A stretch of DNA of 38,487 nt, taken from the NCBI RefSeq assembly GCF_000315625.1, contig NW_005434639.1:65274-103760 (forward strand). The letters run 5' to 3'. Below the pieces are notes generated by a model. The model was not told the origin of the DNA, did no database searches, and was given only the letters and a program-made list of their open reading frames with translations. The DNA is from Guillardia theta CCMP2712 (Eukaryota; Cryptophyceae; Pyrenomonadales; Geminigeraceae). A program made the position numbers and the translations under genes. Below, piece by piece: positions 10,644 through 20,363 of this stretch (position 1 is the first letter of the stretch; every line of letters begins with the position of its first letter).

Positions 10644-10955
10644 ATGTGCCAGCCTGCCGCCTTCATCCTCTGCCATCAGCCAGCCTGCCGCAAGCCTCCC
10701 GCCCCTGCTGACAGACAGCGCCCCTCCCCGCTCATCTCCCTGCCCCAGCAGGAGGTCTGGTACACCAGCTGCAAGCCCGCCAGGCAGCCGAGGTCCCCTC
10801 TCGCACCCGACGTCGCGACGAGACCGTGCGGGGACAGAGCGGGCAAGGGCATGGCGCTAGACAGCATCCTGGCAGCAAGGACGAAAGCGGCCGCCAGTCT
10901 GCGGCAGGCCCAGGGGAGCGACAAGAGCAGCGGAGCACGCCTGGACAAGATGTAG
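10644..10955 (+). CDS. Small cassette protein, copy 2 (103 aa)
   Basis: ATG at 10644, stop TAG at 10953-10955. It is the same protein as copy 1 apart from single changes (for example ARQPR here against ARLPR). Central SLP..EVWYTSCKPA and C-terminal GMALDSILAARTK motifs are intact. Predicted to be basic and soluble. All copies keep the frame open and keep the TATA box, so none looks like a pseudogene. A 90-aa frame on the opposite strand is also open in each copy but has no promoter and is not kept in the diverged relative; I treat it as a shadow. Confidence 0.55.
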   Translation: MCQPAAFILCHQPACRKPPAPADRQRPSPLISLPQQEVWYTSCKPARQPRSPLAPDVATRPCGDRAGKGMALDSILAARTKAAASLRQAQGSDKSSGARLDKM

Positions 10956-11446
10956 ATAGGAGGATAGCGAGGGGAGGGCGGAGGGCCTTATGTAAGATAG
11001 AGCGTGTGTACGATAGGAATGAAGCGAATGCTGTCTGTACTTGCACTTGCGAGGGCGTGATGTGAAGGCGAGGGCAGGGAGGGGGAGGGGGAGGGAGACG
11101 AGACCAGCACGACAGCGGGTACGTGTCCAGGAGGGGCAGGGAGGAGGGGCGGATGGGGACGATGTCGCATGCGAGAGAGGAGGGGGAGGAGGGAGCGGGA
11201 GGGTCAAGACGCTGGTGAGAGGACATAAGCGAGACAGCTGGACAGTTGCAGGACATGTTTTCCACGCTCACCCGGCATGACGCAACGTCATCAAGGGAAG
11301 AGAAAGATACAGGGCAAGCAGCGATCGATTGTTGTGCTCATTCAATCATACATCTATACATCGTCAATAGACTTTTGTACATGTCGGTTGATGCCGGCCT
11401 TCTCACATTCATTGTACACCCTGGGTTGCTGTTTGTTCCCTTGTAT

Positions 11447-11752
11447 CTACAACTCCTTTGCTTGGCATCGAGCGTTTGCGAGTAGACTAGCCTGGACTTT
11501 CTTCCTTGCAGCCAGGATGCTCCCTAGTATCATTCCACTCCTGCACTGACCGTCGAGGCTCTTGGCCGGCTCAATAGGCATCTGACACCTCATCGATGCA
11601 GGCTTTTCACTTTCGTGCCAAGTCACTTTTTCAGGGAGAGACACCCACGTCGCTCGCCTCGCAGGTAAAGAAACGCTTTCTTCAAAGGCCCTCTTAACTC
11701 CCGCTGAGCTCTGCATGTCAGGAACTGTGCATACATCCTGGGATTTCCACAT
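11447..11752 (-). CDS. Diverged member of the small cassette protein family (101 aa)
   Basis: ATG at 11752 on the minus strand and stop at 11447 give 101 aa, against 103 aa for the cassette copies. DNA similarity to the cassettes is patchy (clear around CCAGGATGCT near 11510), but the protein keeps the order VSLPEKVTWHESEKPAS, then GMILGSILAARKKVQASL. Comparing it with copy 1 by eye, shared positions include SLP, W, S, KPA, GM, SILAAR, K and ASL. The N-terminus differs (MWKSQDVCTV), and I see no TATA box. Protein-level conservation despite DNA divergence is the best evidence that the family is translated and under selection. The frame is also open upstream of 11752, so a longer start cannot be excluded. 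Confidence 0.5.
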   Translation of the reverse strand: MWKSQDVCTVPDMQSSAGVKRAFEESVSLPARRATWVSLPEKVTWHESEKPASMRCQMPIEPAKSLDGQCRSGMILGSILAARKKVQASLLANARCQAKEL

Positions 11753-11989
11753 CGCGTTGGAGTATCCGCTTGTCACGGGTCGAGTGGAAAAAGGAGCTCG
11801 AGGAGAAGAGATGAGGAGTAAGGAGAACAAATGGAGAGGTTTCTGCAAGGAAGGAGGAAGGGGCGGGGGCAGGTGCGGGGGTGGAATGGTCTGCCACCAC
11901 AGTGAGAACGAGAAGGATGCTTGAAAGGTCGGGGGAGAAGGAGGAAGAGGAGTACTACCGACGAGAAGCGAGGGAGGGCAAGGTTTGTA

Positions 11990-12200
11990 CAGGGCTCGAT
12001 GTCCGAAGAAGGTGAAGAAGAAAAAAAACTTAAAGGTAGAGCAGAAGGGTGGGGTAGTATTTGGTTGAAAAGGGGGTCCTGATCCTGCCAAGAAACGGAG
12101 TGGGGTGGGGTCTACATTGAAGAAGGCAGAAGCCTAGAAAGGGTGGGTGTGGAGAGGACTTTTAGATGGTGGGGTGGAGAGTTTAACTGCAGGGATATTT
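11990..12200. repeat. GGGGT-rich intergenic block 1
   Basis: The plus strand carries repeated G-runs followed by T or TA (GGGTGGGGTAGT, AAGGGGGTCC, GAGTGGGGTGGGGTC, AAGGGTGGGTGTGG, GGTGGGGTGG) spaced about 20-30 bases apart in AT-richer sequence with an A-run near 12020. All G-runs are on one strand here. Similar blocks occur near 15.3, 27.7 and 36.6 kb. A GC-rich patch follows (12200-12260). No gene is supported between 11753 and 12394. Confidence 0.55.
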
Positions 12201-12477
12201 GACCGCCGGGGTGGTGTCCGAGTCCGACTCAAGCGGGCCCGGGGGTCCGTCACTGACGTTTTAAAGCCACACACGTGAGCAGGATCCGGTATGGCTGAGG
12301 TGATTTGTACTGATAACTTTTAGTCAAGCCGCGTCCTTTAACTGCAGCGACCAGTCTACCTTCTCAGTCACGCTTCTGCCATGCCCCTCCCGGATAAGCT
12401 TTCGAAAACACTCCCTTTCCCTTCTCCTCGGATACGCAAAACACCTCCTTTCCTTCTGACGCCTTCGACCTCCCCTC

Positions 12478-12484
12478 TATAAAG
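12478..12484 (+). promoter_or_regulatory. TATA box of cassette copy 3
   Basis: TATAAAG sits 48 bases before the ATG at 12526, matching copies 1 and 2 in position and flanking sequence. Confidence 0.5.
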
Positions 12485-12525
12485 ACCTCCCCTCCCCTCC
12501 CCTTCCCCCCCTCACCAACCAGCAC

Positions 12526-12849
12526 ATGTGCCAGCCTGCCGCCTTCATCCTCTGCCATCAGCCAGCCTGCCGCAAGCCTCCCGCCCCTGCTGACAGACAG
12601 CGCCCCTCCCCGCTCATCTCTCTGCCCCAGCAGGAGGTCTGGTACACCAGCAGCAAGCCCGCCAGGCTGCCGAGGTCCCCTCTCGCACCCGATGTCGCGA
12701 CGAGACCGTGCGGGGACAGAGCGGGCAAGGGCATGGCGCTAGACAGCATCCTGGCAGCAAGGACGAAAGCGGCCGCCAGTCTGCGGCAGGCCCAGGGGAG
12801 CGACAAGAGCAGCGGAGCACGCCTGGACAAGATGCAGATAGGAGGATAG
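12526..12849 (+). CDS. Small cassette protein, copy 3 (107 aa)
   Basis: Same start as copy 2. The stop codon of copy 2 is changed to CAG here, so the protein gains a four-residue tail (QIGG) before TAG at 12847-12849. Against copy 2 there are silent changes (ATCTCC to ATCTCT, CCCGAC to CCCGAT) and a few replacements (Cys to Ser in YTSSKPA). The frame and the SILAAR motif are intact. Function unknown. Confidence 0.55.
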   Translation: MCQPAAFILCHQPACRKPPAPADRQRPSPLISLPQQEVWYTSSKPARLPRSPLAPDVATRPCGDRAGKGMALDSILAARTKAAASLRQAQGSDKSSGARLDKMQIGG

Positions 12850-13332
12850 CGAGGGGAGGGCGGAGGGCCTTATGTAAGATAGAGCGTGTGTACGATATGA
12901 ATGAAGCGAATGCTGTCTGTACTTGCACTTGCGAGGGCGTGATGTGAAGGCGAGGGCAGGGAGGGGGAGGGGGAGGGAGACGAGACCAGCACGACAGCGG
13001 GTACGTGTCCAGGAGGGGCAGGGAGGAGGGGCGGATGGGGACGATGTCGCATGCGAGAGAGGAGGGGGAGGAGGGAGCGGGAGGGTCAAGACGCTGGTGA
13101 GAGGACATAAGCGAGACAGCTGGACAGTTGCAGGTTAAGTGCAGGTATGTTGTCGGAACTACTCGGTGAGCAGAGCTTGACGTTACTCCCACATATGGTG
13201 GGTTTGATCTACCTGTATCCCCATCCTCCCCGTTCTCGCATCTTTTCCTTCAGCTCCATCATCGCAGATGCTCGTCATCGTCGCCATCATCGCTGGTTGC
13301 ACTGCCAGGCCAGCTTGCCGTGTCACTTGCGA

Positions 13333-15129
13333 TCATAAGTTCAGTTGTCTGTGCAGCCGCCGAGCAATCTCCTCGTCTCTGCTGCAAGCAACATCGCGTT
13401 CGCTCCTGCCCTGGTCATCAGGAACCCACAGCTGCTCCTCCCTGCCTCCATCCCACCTGGCCAACCTTTCCGCGAAGACAGTAGAGGAGGATTGCCTGTA
13501 CAGATATTTGTGACGCGAAGACATCAGGAGCTTAGAAACCTTGATGATGCAGAGTGCGAGGTTAACTTTCGATTGAGGGATCCGAGCTGCTGCTGAGTCA
13601 GTTTATCTCTTCCCTTCCCCTACCTCTTTCCCCCTTTTGCCATTCTCCAACTAAAATCTTTCTGAATTCTTTTCTCCTTCCGAAGTTTCTCCTCTCCATC
13701 CTTCACTTGAGACATCGAAGTGTTCCCTGGCATCTCCGTCCCCAGTCCCTGCCTTGCCTATACTTCCCTCCTCTTCCCTCCCCTCCGACATCCTTCACCT
13801 TGAGAGCTCGGCAAATTTCATTGCACGTATGCGTCTCAATGAACCTGCAGGGAGACTCAGAAACCTGGTTGCATTTCAAACTCTTCTCCCCATTCCCCCC
13901 TCCTCTTATCGCACTCGCTGCTCGCAGCCACCAAACTCTAACTCCCTCCTTCTCACTTGTTGATCCCCTTCATGCCGCAGTTTCCTAGCCCATATCCTTT
14001 GCCATCTTTCGAATGGATCTCTTCGACATGTCAGATGATTCGTCTCTCCATCTCTCTTCTCACGAGGGTCAGTGAAGTAGTTCCCCACCCCCTGGATGTC
14101 GCATATGAGCAGCTCCCTCCTGCAAAAGCACGTGTCAACAAGACCAGGTGAAGAGAACAATCAGACAAAGAGGATAAGATTCGGATGCTGCAGCAGGGGC
14201 TGGAGCTAGAGGATGAGAACTCAAGGACAAGAATGACAGACAGGTACAGATGAGAACAACAAGGACGAGGACGAGGACAAGGACGAGGACAAGGACGAGG
14301 ACAAGGACGAGGACGCACCCAGAAGATTCGAACGTAAAGTGGCTGAAAGCCTGCGGAGCTTTGAGGCTCGTCGTAACACTTCCATAGTTGTCGTTGTGTT
14401 TCACGTACTCCCCGCACATCACCTGAGCGTACAGTGACCGAAAGGACTCCCTCCATGGGAACTGGCTCAGACGACAAACACCAGGTGACCTACAGGTTCA
14501 GCCGTGCAAACCCTCCCATTCGAGAGCTCCAGCACGTAAGAAGGAACGAAGGCGATCTTCTCTCTGATGTTTGCAAGCTTGTTGAAGTCGTCAGCGTAAC
14601 TCTGAGCGATCATGTTGAGCTTCGCGTCCTCATAGTACACCTCCTTGGCCTCCTTCGTCTTGTAAAACTTGGCGACCCATGGGCTCCTCGTTCCGTCCGC
14701 ATCAATCTCCCACATTCTGTGCTGCATCGCAATGCCATGATGAGCGGAGATCTTTGATCACATGCGGATCTCATGGAGATTTTTCACAAAATGGAAAACG
14801 ATTACACGATGAAGGTCGACGAGACTAAGGGAACCAAGACGCAGCGCTGACGTTCAGATCGCAATAGTAACAAGGATGAAACTATGGTCAAGGAGGCATC
14901 GAGAACAGGGTGACAGGCTCAAAGATAAGAGGGCATAACAACTTTTCATCGGAGGGTGGGGAGCAAGTCGATGAGTAGAAGAAGGGTGAAGGAGGATGAA
15001 CTTGTTTACCGCTCGTCTCATCCCTCCTTCCTCGAAACTCTCGTCTTCTATCTTCACTTCGACTTCACTCATCGTCCATTTCCCGCTCATCGACATCCAG
15101 CATCCTTTTCGCCCTCGGCACCTCGCCAT
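13333..15129 (-). CDS. Alpha-kinase (eEF2K/MHCK-type atypical protein kinase), 271 aa
   Basis: Seven exons join in phase: 15129-15010, 14721-14494, 14422-14319, 14119-14064, 14020-13957, 13844-13799 and 13530-13333. Domain signatures appear in the family order: FEEGGMRRA (N-lobe), SPWVAKFYK (ATP-binding Lys), TAEP (catalytic region Glu), GEYVKHNDNYG, PQAFSHFTFE, LLICDIQGVGNYFTDP (with the conserved Asp), QIHSKDGKGYGLGNCG (Gly-rich substrate loop) and a zinc-binding end, ETHTCNEICRALK. An in-frame TAA upstream of 15129 supports the start, so the protein is little more than the kinase domain. The last exon (tail with DEEIARRLHRQLNL) is less certain; without that splice the frame would stop at 13703. 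Family members phosphorylate Ser/Thr in translation or myosin control; this substrate is unknown. No calmodulin or WD40 part is seen. Confidence 0.85.
14255..14312. repeat. GGACGA/GGACAA tandem repeat in an alpha-kinase intron
   Basis: About nine 6-base units alternate GGACGA and GGACAA just inside the 199-base intron (14318-14120) of the alpha-kinase gene, next to its 5' splice site. Low-complexity, non-coding. Confidence 0.8.
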
Positions 15130-16187
15130 GCCGTCGCTCTTGATCTCAAACCTTTAAATCACGTCTGCAGGATTCTGACCGGGAATTGTGCTGCCTATAT
15201 TCTCTGTCAGCTAACTTATTTATTTGAGGAATATCTATTTAGCTATTCGCCTTCCCTGTGCGGCGACTGTTGTGGTTGTGAGCTGGTTCCATCCCCACAA
15301 GATTTACCACCCCACCCGCTTTTAAGGGGGTCTTAAGAGGTAATAAAGGGGGTTTGGAACCTGAAGGTAGTGGACAGCAAAAACAATATTGGAGTGCACC
15401 GGTGGGTGTAGAACAGAAGGATTCTGAGGGGGTGGGGTACTTATAACGGAACAAATGAAGGGTAGGGTTCATTCGAGTATAGGTATTTTGGAGGAAAGGT
15501 CTCTGAATCGACATGGGAAAATGGAGGGTGGGGTAATGAAGAGAGTTTGAAGATGGGGTAGGTTATGTATGCTTATGGGTAGGGTACACGTGCTTTAATG
15601 GGGTGTAGGGGGTGGGTGGGTGGGATGCTGTTGAATGGCAAACTGGCATTCACAGTATGGGTGGAAGGGTCGAGGGAGGAGGGAGGGGAGAGGAGAAGGT
15701 GAGGTGATGATGGGAGAAAATAGCATGGCAGTAGGACAAGAACTGTGCAGATGGAGTTGGCAGTTTCAGTGTTGTGAGCTGGAAATCGGTCGCAAGACGA
15801 TCCTTGTTTACAAGGAGTACCAGGTCCCTGATCAGTATCATATACAGGACGAGAAGGAGTGTATAGGGGAGAAGAGGAAATCTTGCTCAAGCGGGTTACT
15901 TGAGATATCAGATAGCGCGGAGAGCATTGGTGCCCACCTTTTTCTCGACAACAATTCATGACAACTGTGCTTGCACGCGCTGGCTACAACCTCCTAGTAT
16001 CCGATCGTTTTCTCTATGAACTTTGGGAATGAGCTTCAAGGATTGGCATTCTGAAATATTTTGCAGATGAAGGCATAGAATCCCTTTGAAGATGCATCGG
16101 TGAGGCTAACCGTTCAGTCCCTGTGCATTGGCCCACGAGCGTCGTCGGCGAGGTTGGTTGGATCTTGCTTCAGGTGGTGGATGGAAG
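15130..16187. other. Divergent intergenic region with GGGGTA block 2
   Basis: This separates the divergently transcribed alpha-kinase and CHUP1-like genes and should hold both promoters. From about 15300 to 15640 it carries spaced G-runs (TAAGGGGGTCTTAAG, AAAGGGGGTTTGG, GAGGGGGTGGGGTA, GAAGGGTAGGG, GGAGGGTGGGGTAATG, GATGGGGTAGG, TATGGGTAGGGTAC, AATGGGGTGTAGG), preceded by one C-run word (ACCACCCCACCC). A 108-codon plus-strand frame (15635-15961) starts with ATG inside the end of this block; I see no family features or splice context that support it as a gene. Confidence 0.5.
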
Positions 16188-19100
16188 ATGAGCCCGCTGC
16201 ATGAACTTATCTTGCTCACGTGGAAGAATTTGGAGAGACAAGTCTCTGGCAAAGCTGTCAATCACGGTGATGGCGCGGCAGGGAACCATGAGAGGGAGCC
16301 TGTCGTGCGCGCAGCAGAGGGCGACATAGGCAGTAGCGACATTATCTCGGGGAACGCTGTGGATTACCTCCTTCATCCCCTTCCGCTGGATAGAGCAAAC
16401 AAGCTGATAGAGACTCAGTTGATAGACTACGTGACGGATGCGTTTGCCAACGATCCAGGAGAGGCATCGCCTACCAACTCAGTCGCTGGCCCCATGACAG
16501 GACGCAGTGGACCGCTTTGTGACTCCGCTGACTCACATCGGACCAAAGTAAATGGGGTACACAATGGAGCAAGACCCAAGGCAGCAGAGTGCTCCAGGGC
16601 AGATGGAGCTGGTTGTAAGAGCCAGACTGACTTCTCGTCGAGCTCGAGCGAAGGCAGGGAAACCGTGTACAGCAATGGAGGCCAGTCGCTCCGAACGAGT
16701 TATGGAGGACTCATGGTGAACTTCGTGCGAGAGCACTCGAGCCTACTTAGGATTGTTGTCTTCATCTCCCTGTGCTACTCCTGTTGTGTACTGTTCCCCG
16801 CTCATCGCGCGAGCTCTGCCTTGACAGAAACATGTCGTGGTCGGAGTTGTCACCTGCTGACAGCGGTGCCGACTTGGAGCAACTACTCGGCAAGGCAGCT
16901 GGCGTTGCCGTTCAACCCCCTCTCAGAGAAGATGGAGGAGGTCAGGAACAACCCGCTGCAGCAGAACCTGACGGCGAAGGAGCATTGTGACTTGGTACAG
17001 CACAAGATCTCAAGCTGCAATGCCTTGAGAAGCATGCAGGCTACAGACCTTCTCCACCATCAAGGTTTGACTTGCTGGAACTGCGATCTGGTCGGAGCTT
17101 CGATGTTGTGCGAGAGACTGGGAGCTGGATGCCCGCCTTGTCAGGACAAGCTGCTGGTCCTCGCTCGCTCGAGCGCGAATGGCCTGCGATTGTTTCGCTC
17201 CATTTGCTCCCTTGGCCCCGCGCTCACTTACCGGAGGAACTTCCTCAAGGGAAGATCGGGAGCCGTCAAGGAGCAGTGGAAGCTGAACTCGCGGTACCCT
17301 CACGGATATGGTGGGAGTGGGAGCAGCAGGAGCGAGCAGGGCAGCAACTCGTCTGCTCCTCCTCCTCCAGAGCCTGCAAAAGTAGCGACATTGCCAACTA
17401 CCTTGATCACTGCCGTATGCCTGCTCTCTATGACCACCTGTTTCCTCCTCATGGCCAACAGACGATCTCCTCCTCCTCCTCCTCCTCTTCCTCCTGCCGC
17501 CGCCGCCGCCGCCGCCGCCGCTCGTAACCTTGCAAGCTCCCCGCAACAGCAGCAAGGGGAGAGAGTCGTGGCAACGCCGAGATCTCCCAGGGGACCGAAA
17601 CCGGCGCGTCCAAGACCCTCACCCTACGTATCAGGAGGGAGGTCTCCCTCCTCCACCAGCTCCAGCCCGACCATGGGCGAGGAAGCGAAGTTCAGCCCGT
17701 GGGATGCGACACAGAAGGCCGCGGAGAGGATGCAGCGACCTGCCTCTAAGGATGACCGCAGCATGTTCACCAGCACTCCCCCGCCACAGCAGACTCCACC
17801 TCCACTACAAGGCTGTCCGCGCTTCCGATCTCTGGCAGTCAAGAAAGCTGCTGAGGCGATCGCGGGGAAGTCTGACGACTGTGCTGATGCGAGCAGCAAC
17901 AGGGAAGGAAATGTGGGCTTGCAGGAAGGCAACACCCCAGAAAAGATTGGTTGTCACAAGGACGCGGAGGAGAAGAGAGCTGGTTTTCACCGCTAGGCTC
18001 AAGCTGGTTGCTTGACGCGTGCAACTCTTCTGATTCAGCTCGTGCAAGGACGAAAAGACGACAACAGTAGAAATGACAAACAAGGAACGAGCGAGCAAAG
18101 CTCTCCTGAAGAAACTACTGCTGCTGATTCTGCTCCTCCTACTCCTTCTGCTCCTGCGTCTTCTGGAGCATCGGTTGTTGAAGGTGTGTGTCGTTCCTGG
18201 ATGAATCTTTCTTGACCTACCATCCAGGTGAAAGATCAAATCACCCGCAGAGCGGCACTGCTGGACAAGATGGTGGGGAAGTGCTGGAGGAGGAAGAGGC
18301 AGACGAGGAGGAAACAGCCCAGCATGACGGGGGGAGCATCGGGCTCGCGTCAGACCTGCGCAAAGAGCAGGTGAGGAGCTCCGATGTGCGAGACTGAAAG
18401 TCCTGACGAGGCTCCCGTTGCAGGAGCGAAAGCCGATCGTGGGGAAGATCATGCTGAAGGGGAGGAAGGAGAAGAAGGACGGAGGGGCGATGCCAACCCC
18501 TGTCGATCTCTTCCAGTCACCCAGTCCTCGACCCTCCGCCTCGAGCTGTCAAAAGCTTCAACCGCCAGGTCAGGGCCGTGGAGGTTCAGAACCTGATATG
18601 ACGGTGCCACCACCCCCTCCTCCCCCTCCCCCTCTCTCTTCCTCAACCGCTACGCTCCCCCGTCCTCCGCTGCCTCCGCCTCCTCCTCCGCCTCCTCCCT
18701 CTCTAGTCAAACCCGCCGCTGGGAAAGGCTCGGGGGTTGGCCCTCCCCCTCCTCCCCCTCCCCCTCCTCTTTCTGGTCCGGGACAGACCAAAGGTGGGGG
18801 AACCGCTTCTCCGATGCAGGACACAGGCAACAAGATCAGCAAGTCGTGGGATGTGATCCAAAAGTATCAGTTCATCACCAAGTGCATGAATGGGGAGGGG
18901 AGGGGGGAGAGCAGGAAGAAGGCTTCCAGCTCCAGGAAGAAGCTGGTGAAGTGTAAGAGCAGCCCCGAGAAGGAGCTGCTGAAAGAGGACGAGGCGTCAG
19001 GGTCCAAGGAGAGGAAGGAGCTAGTCAGGTCTCAGTCCATGTTGTCGGTCAAAGACGAGCTGGAGGGAAAGAGCACGTACATGAGACAGGTACTTCCGTC

Positions 19101-20363
19101 CTTCAGCCCGACTCCTCCTCCCCCTTCCCACTCCTTCTCCTCCTCCTCCTCCTCCTCCTCATTTCCCCTCTCCTCATGATCATCATCCCCCACTCCTCCT
19201 CCCCCTAATTCCTCCTCGTTCTCCACTTCCTCGCATGCATCCTCGTCTGAGCCCGAACAGGTTATGGAGGATCGCAAGATCTTCGGCGAGATGATAGAGG
19301 ATCTCATCCCTCAAATCGAGGAGTTCGAGTCCGACGACTTCGAGGACCTGCAGCTGTTTGTTCAGGAGGTAACATGCTGTCCAACATAACTCTCCCCTCT
19401 CCCCTCCTTTCCTGCTTTCCCCCTCCTCCACCACCATCATGTGCTCTCCACCCCTGCGGTCCTACTCAACACTCGTCCCTCCTCGCTCCCCCTCTTCTCC
19501 ACCCTCCCCTCCTCCCCCATCAGGTTCCCACCCCACTCCTCAATCCTTCTCCCTCCCCTTCCTCCCCCCCTCTCACTACCTACCACAACCCCCACTTCCG
19601 CTGAGCTCTTCCAGGTGGAGAAGCGTCTCTCCCTGCTCGTGGACGAGCGCATGGTCCTCAAAGGTTTCGCTGCATGGCCGGACAAGAGGATGGAGGTCCC
19701 CTTCCTCCTCCTGCCTCGCATGCTCACGCTGAAACCATCCCGCAGGTGCTGCGGGAGGCGAACGGGAGGATGCAAGACTTGAAGCAGCTCAAGGCCGCCA
19801 TGGATCCCTTCGGCTCTAAGTGGATCAAGAGGAGCTCGCTGGCCGACGAGCTGCAGGCCGTGGAGGACAAGTTCGCGTCGCTGCAGACCACAGGTGGAGA
19901 TGCTGCCTGTCCGTCCTGCCGCTGACGCCTCCTGCCAGTCGAGTGGTACGCGAGAAGCGAGGAAGAGCTCAAGAAGAACTTCGCCAAGCACAGGGTTCCC
20001 TTCGACTTCCGCATCCTCCTGGAGCTCAAGGAGGTGGCCGTCTCCCTCGCCAAGTACAGCATGCAGCGGGTGCTTGGCGAGATCCGACCGGCGGGGATGG
20101 AGGGCAAGCAGGCATGCCATAGGATGCAGGTGAGATGCAGCATGACCCTTGACCGCTGCTGACGAGAGGAAGCAGATGCTGCTGCAGCATTCCATCAAAG
20201 TATCCTCACCTCTCTCAACCTCCTCTCCTCCCACTGACGTTCGTTCTTCTTGCAGTTCGCCTTTCGCTGCCACCAGTTTGCGGGAGGCTTCGACGAGGAA
20301 GCTTCAGCTCTGTTCGGACGCCTTCATGACGAGTTCACTGCGATGATGCAGAGCGAGTCCTGA
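16188..20363 (+). CDS. CHUP1-like protein with two membrane segments and polyproline region
   Basis: Nine exons join in phase: 16188-17982, 18049-18183, 18228-18370, 18424-19089, 19261-19368, 19615-19695, 19746-19893, 19939-20129 and 20256-20363, giving 1124 aa. Residues 186-203 and 400-422 are hydrophobic membrane segments flanking a Cys-rich region. A Pro/Ala run and Ser-rich linker follow, then polyproline stretches (about 750-810). The last ~210 residues match the C-terminal domain of plant CHUP1: IPQIEEFESDDFEDLQLFV, the hallmark LSLLVDERMVLKGF, WPDKRMEVLREA, and LLELKEVAVSLAKYSMQRVL. In plants CHUP1 sits on the chloroplast outer envelope, promotes actin assembly there and positions chloroplasts. 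Here the membrane segments might anchor it to a plastid-surrounding or ER membrane (inference). The start is uncertain: the frame is open upstream to a TTG at 16128, so a 5' exon is possible. The join at 17982/18049 is the weakest; two separate genes are the alternative. Confidence 0.7.

Larger units (their letters stand above)
10592..11252 (+). repeat. Cassette copy 2
   Basis: Nearly identical to copy 3 (12395-13134) in the same orientation and to copy 1 in the opposite one. The identity covers TATA box, gene and the ~290 bases after the stop, ending at GACAGCTGGACAGTTGCAGG, after which copies 2 and 3 diverge. Identity beyond the coding part indicates recent duplication or gene conversion. 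Confidence 0.85.
12395..13134 (+). repeat. Cassette copy 3
   Basis: Longest copy: upstream identity with copy 1 starts at the GCTTTCGAAAACACTCCC word near 12397, and downstream identity with copy 2 runs to GACAGTTGCAGG at 13134. It lies in the same orientation as copy 2, about 1.1 kb further on, with the diverged relative in between on the other strand. Confidence 0.85.

Noticed and set aside
15635-15961. 108-codon ATG-initiated plus-strand frame
   Set aside because: Begins within the GGGGTA block and shows no domain, signal or splice context. It might be real, but nothing in the sequence supports it.
18049-18183. Very hydrophobic Leu-rich reading of exon 2 of the CHUP1-like gene
   Set aside because: A second frame gives a poly-Leu membrane-like stretch, but only the Ser/Thr/Pro/Glu-rich frame joins the flanking exons in phase to the CHUP1-like domain.
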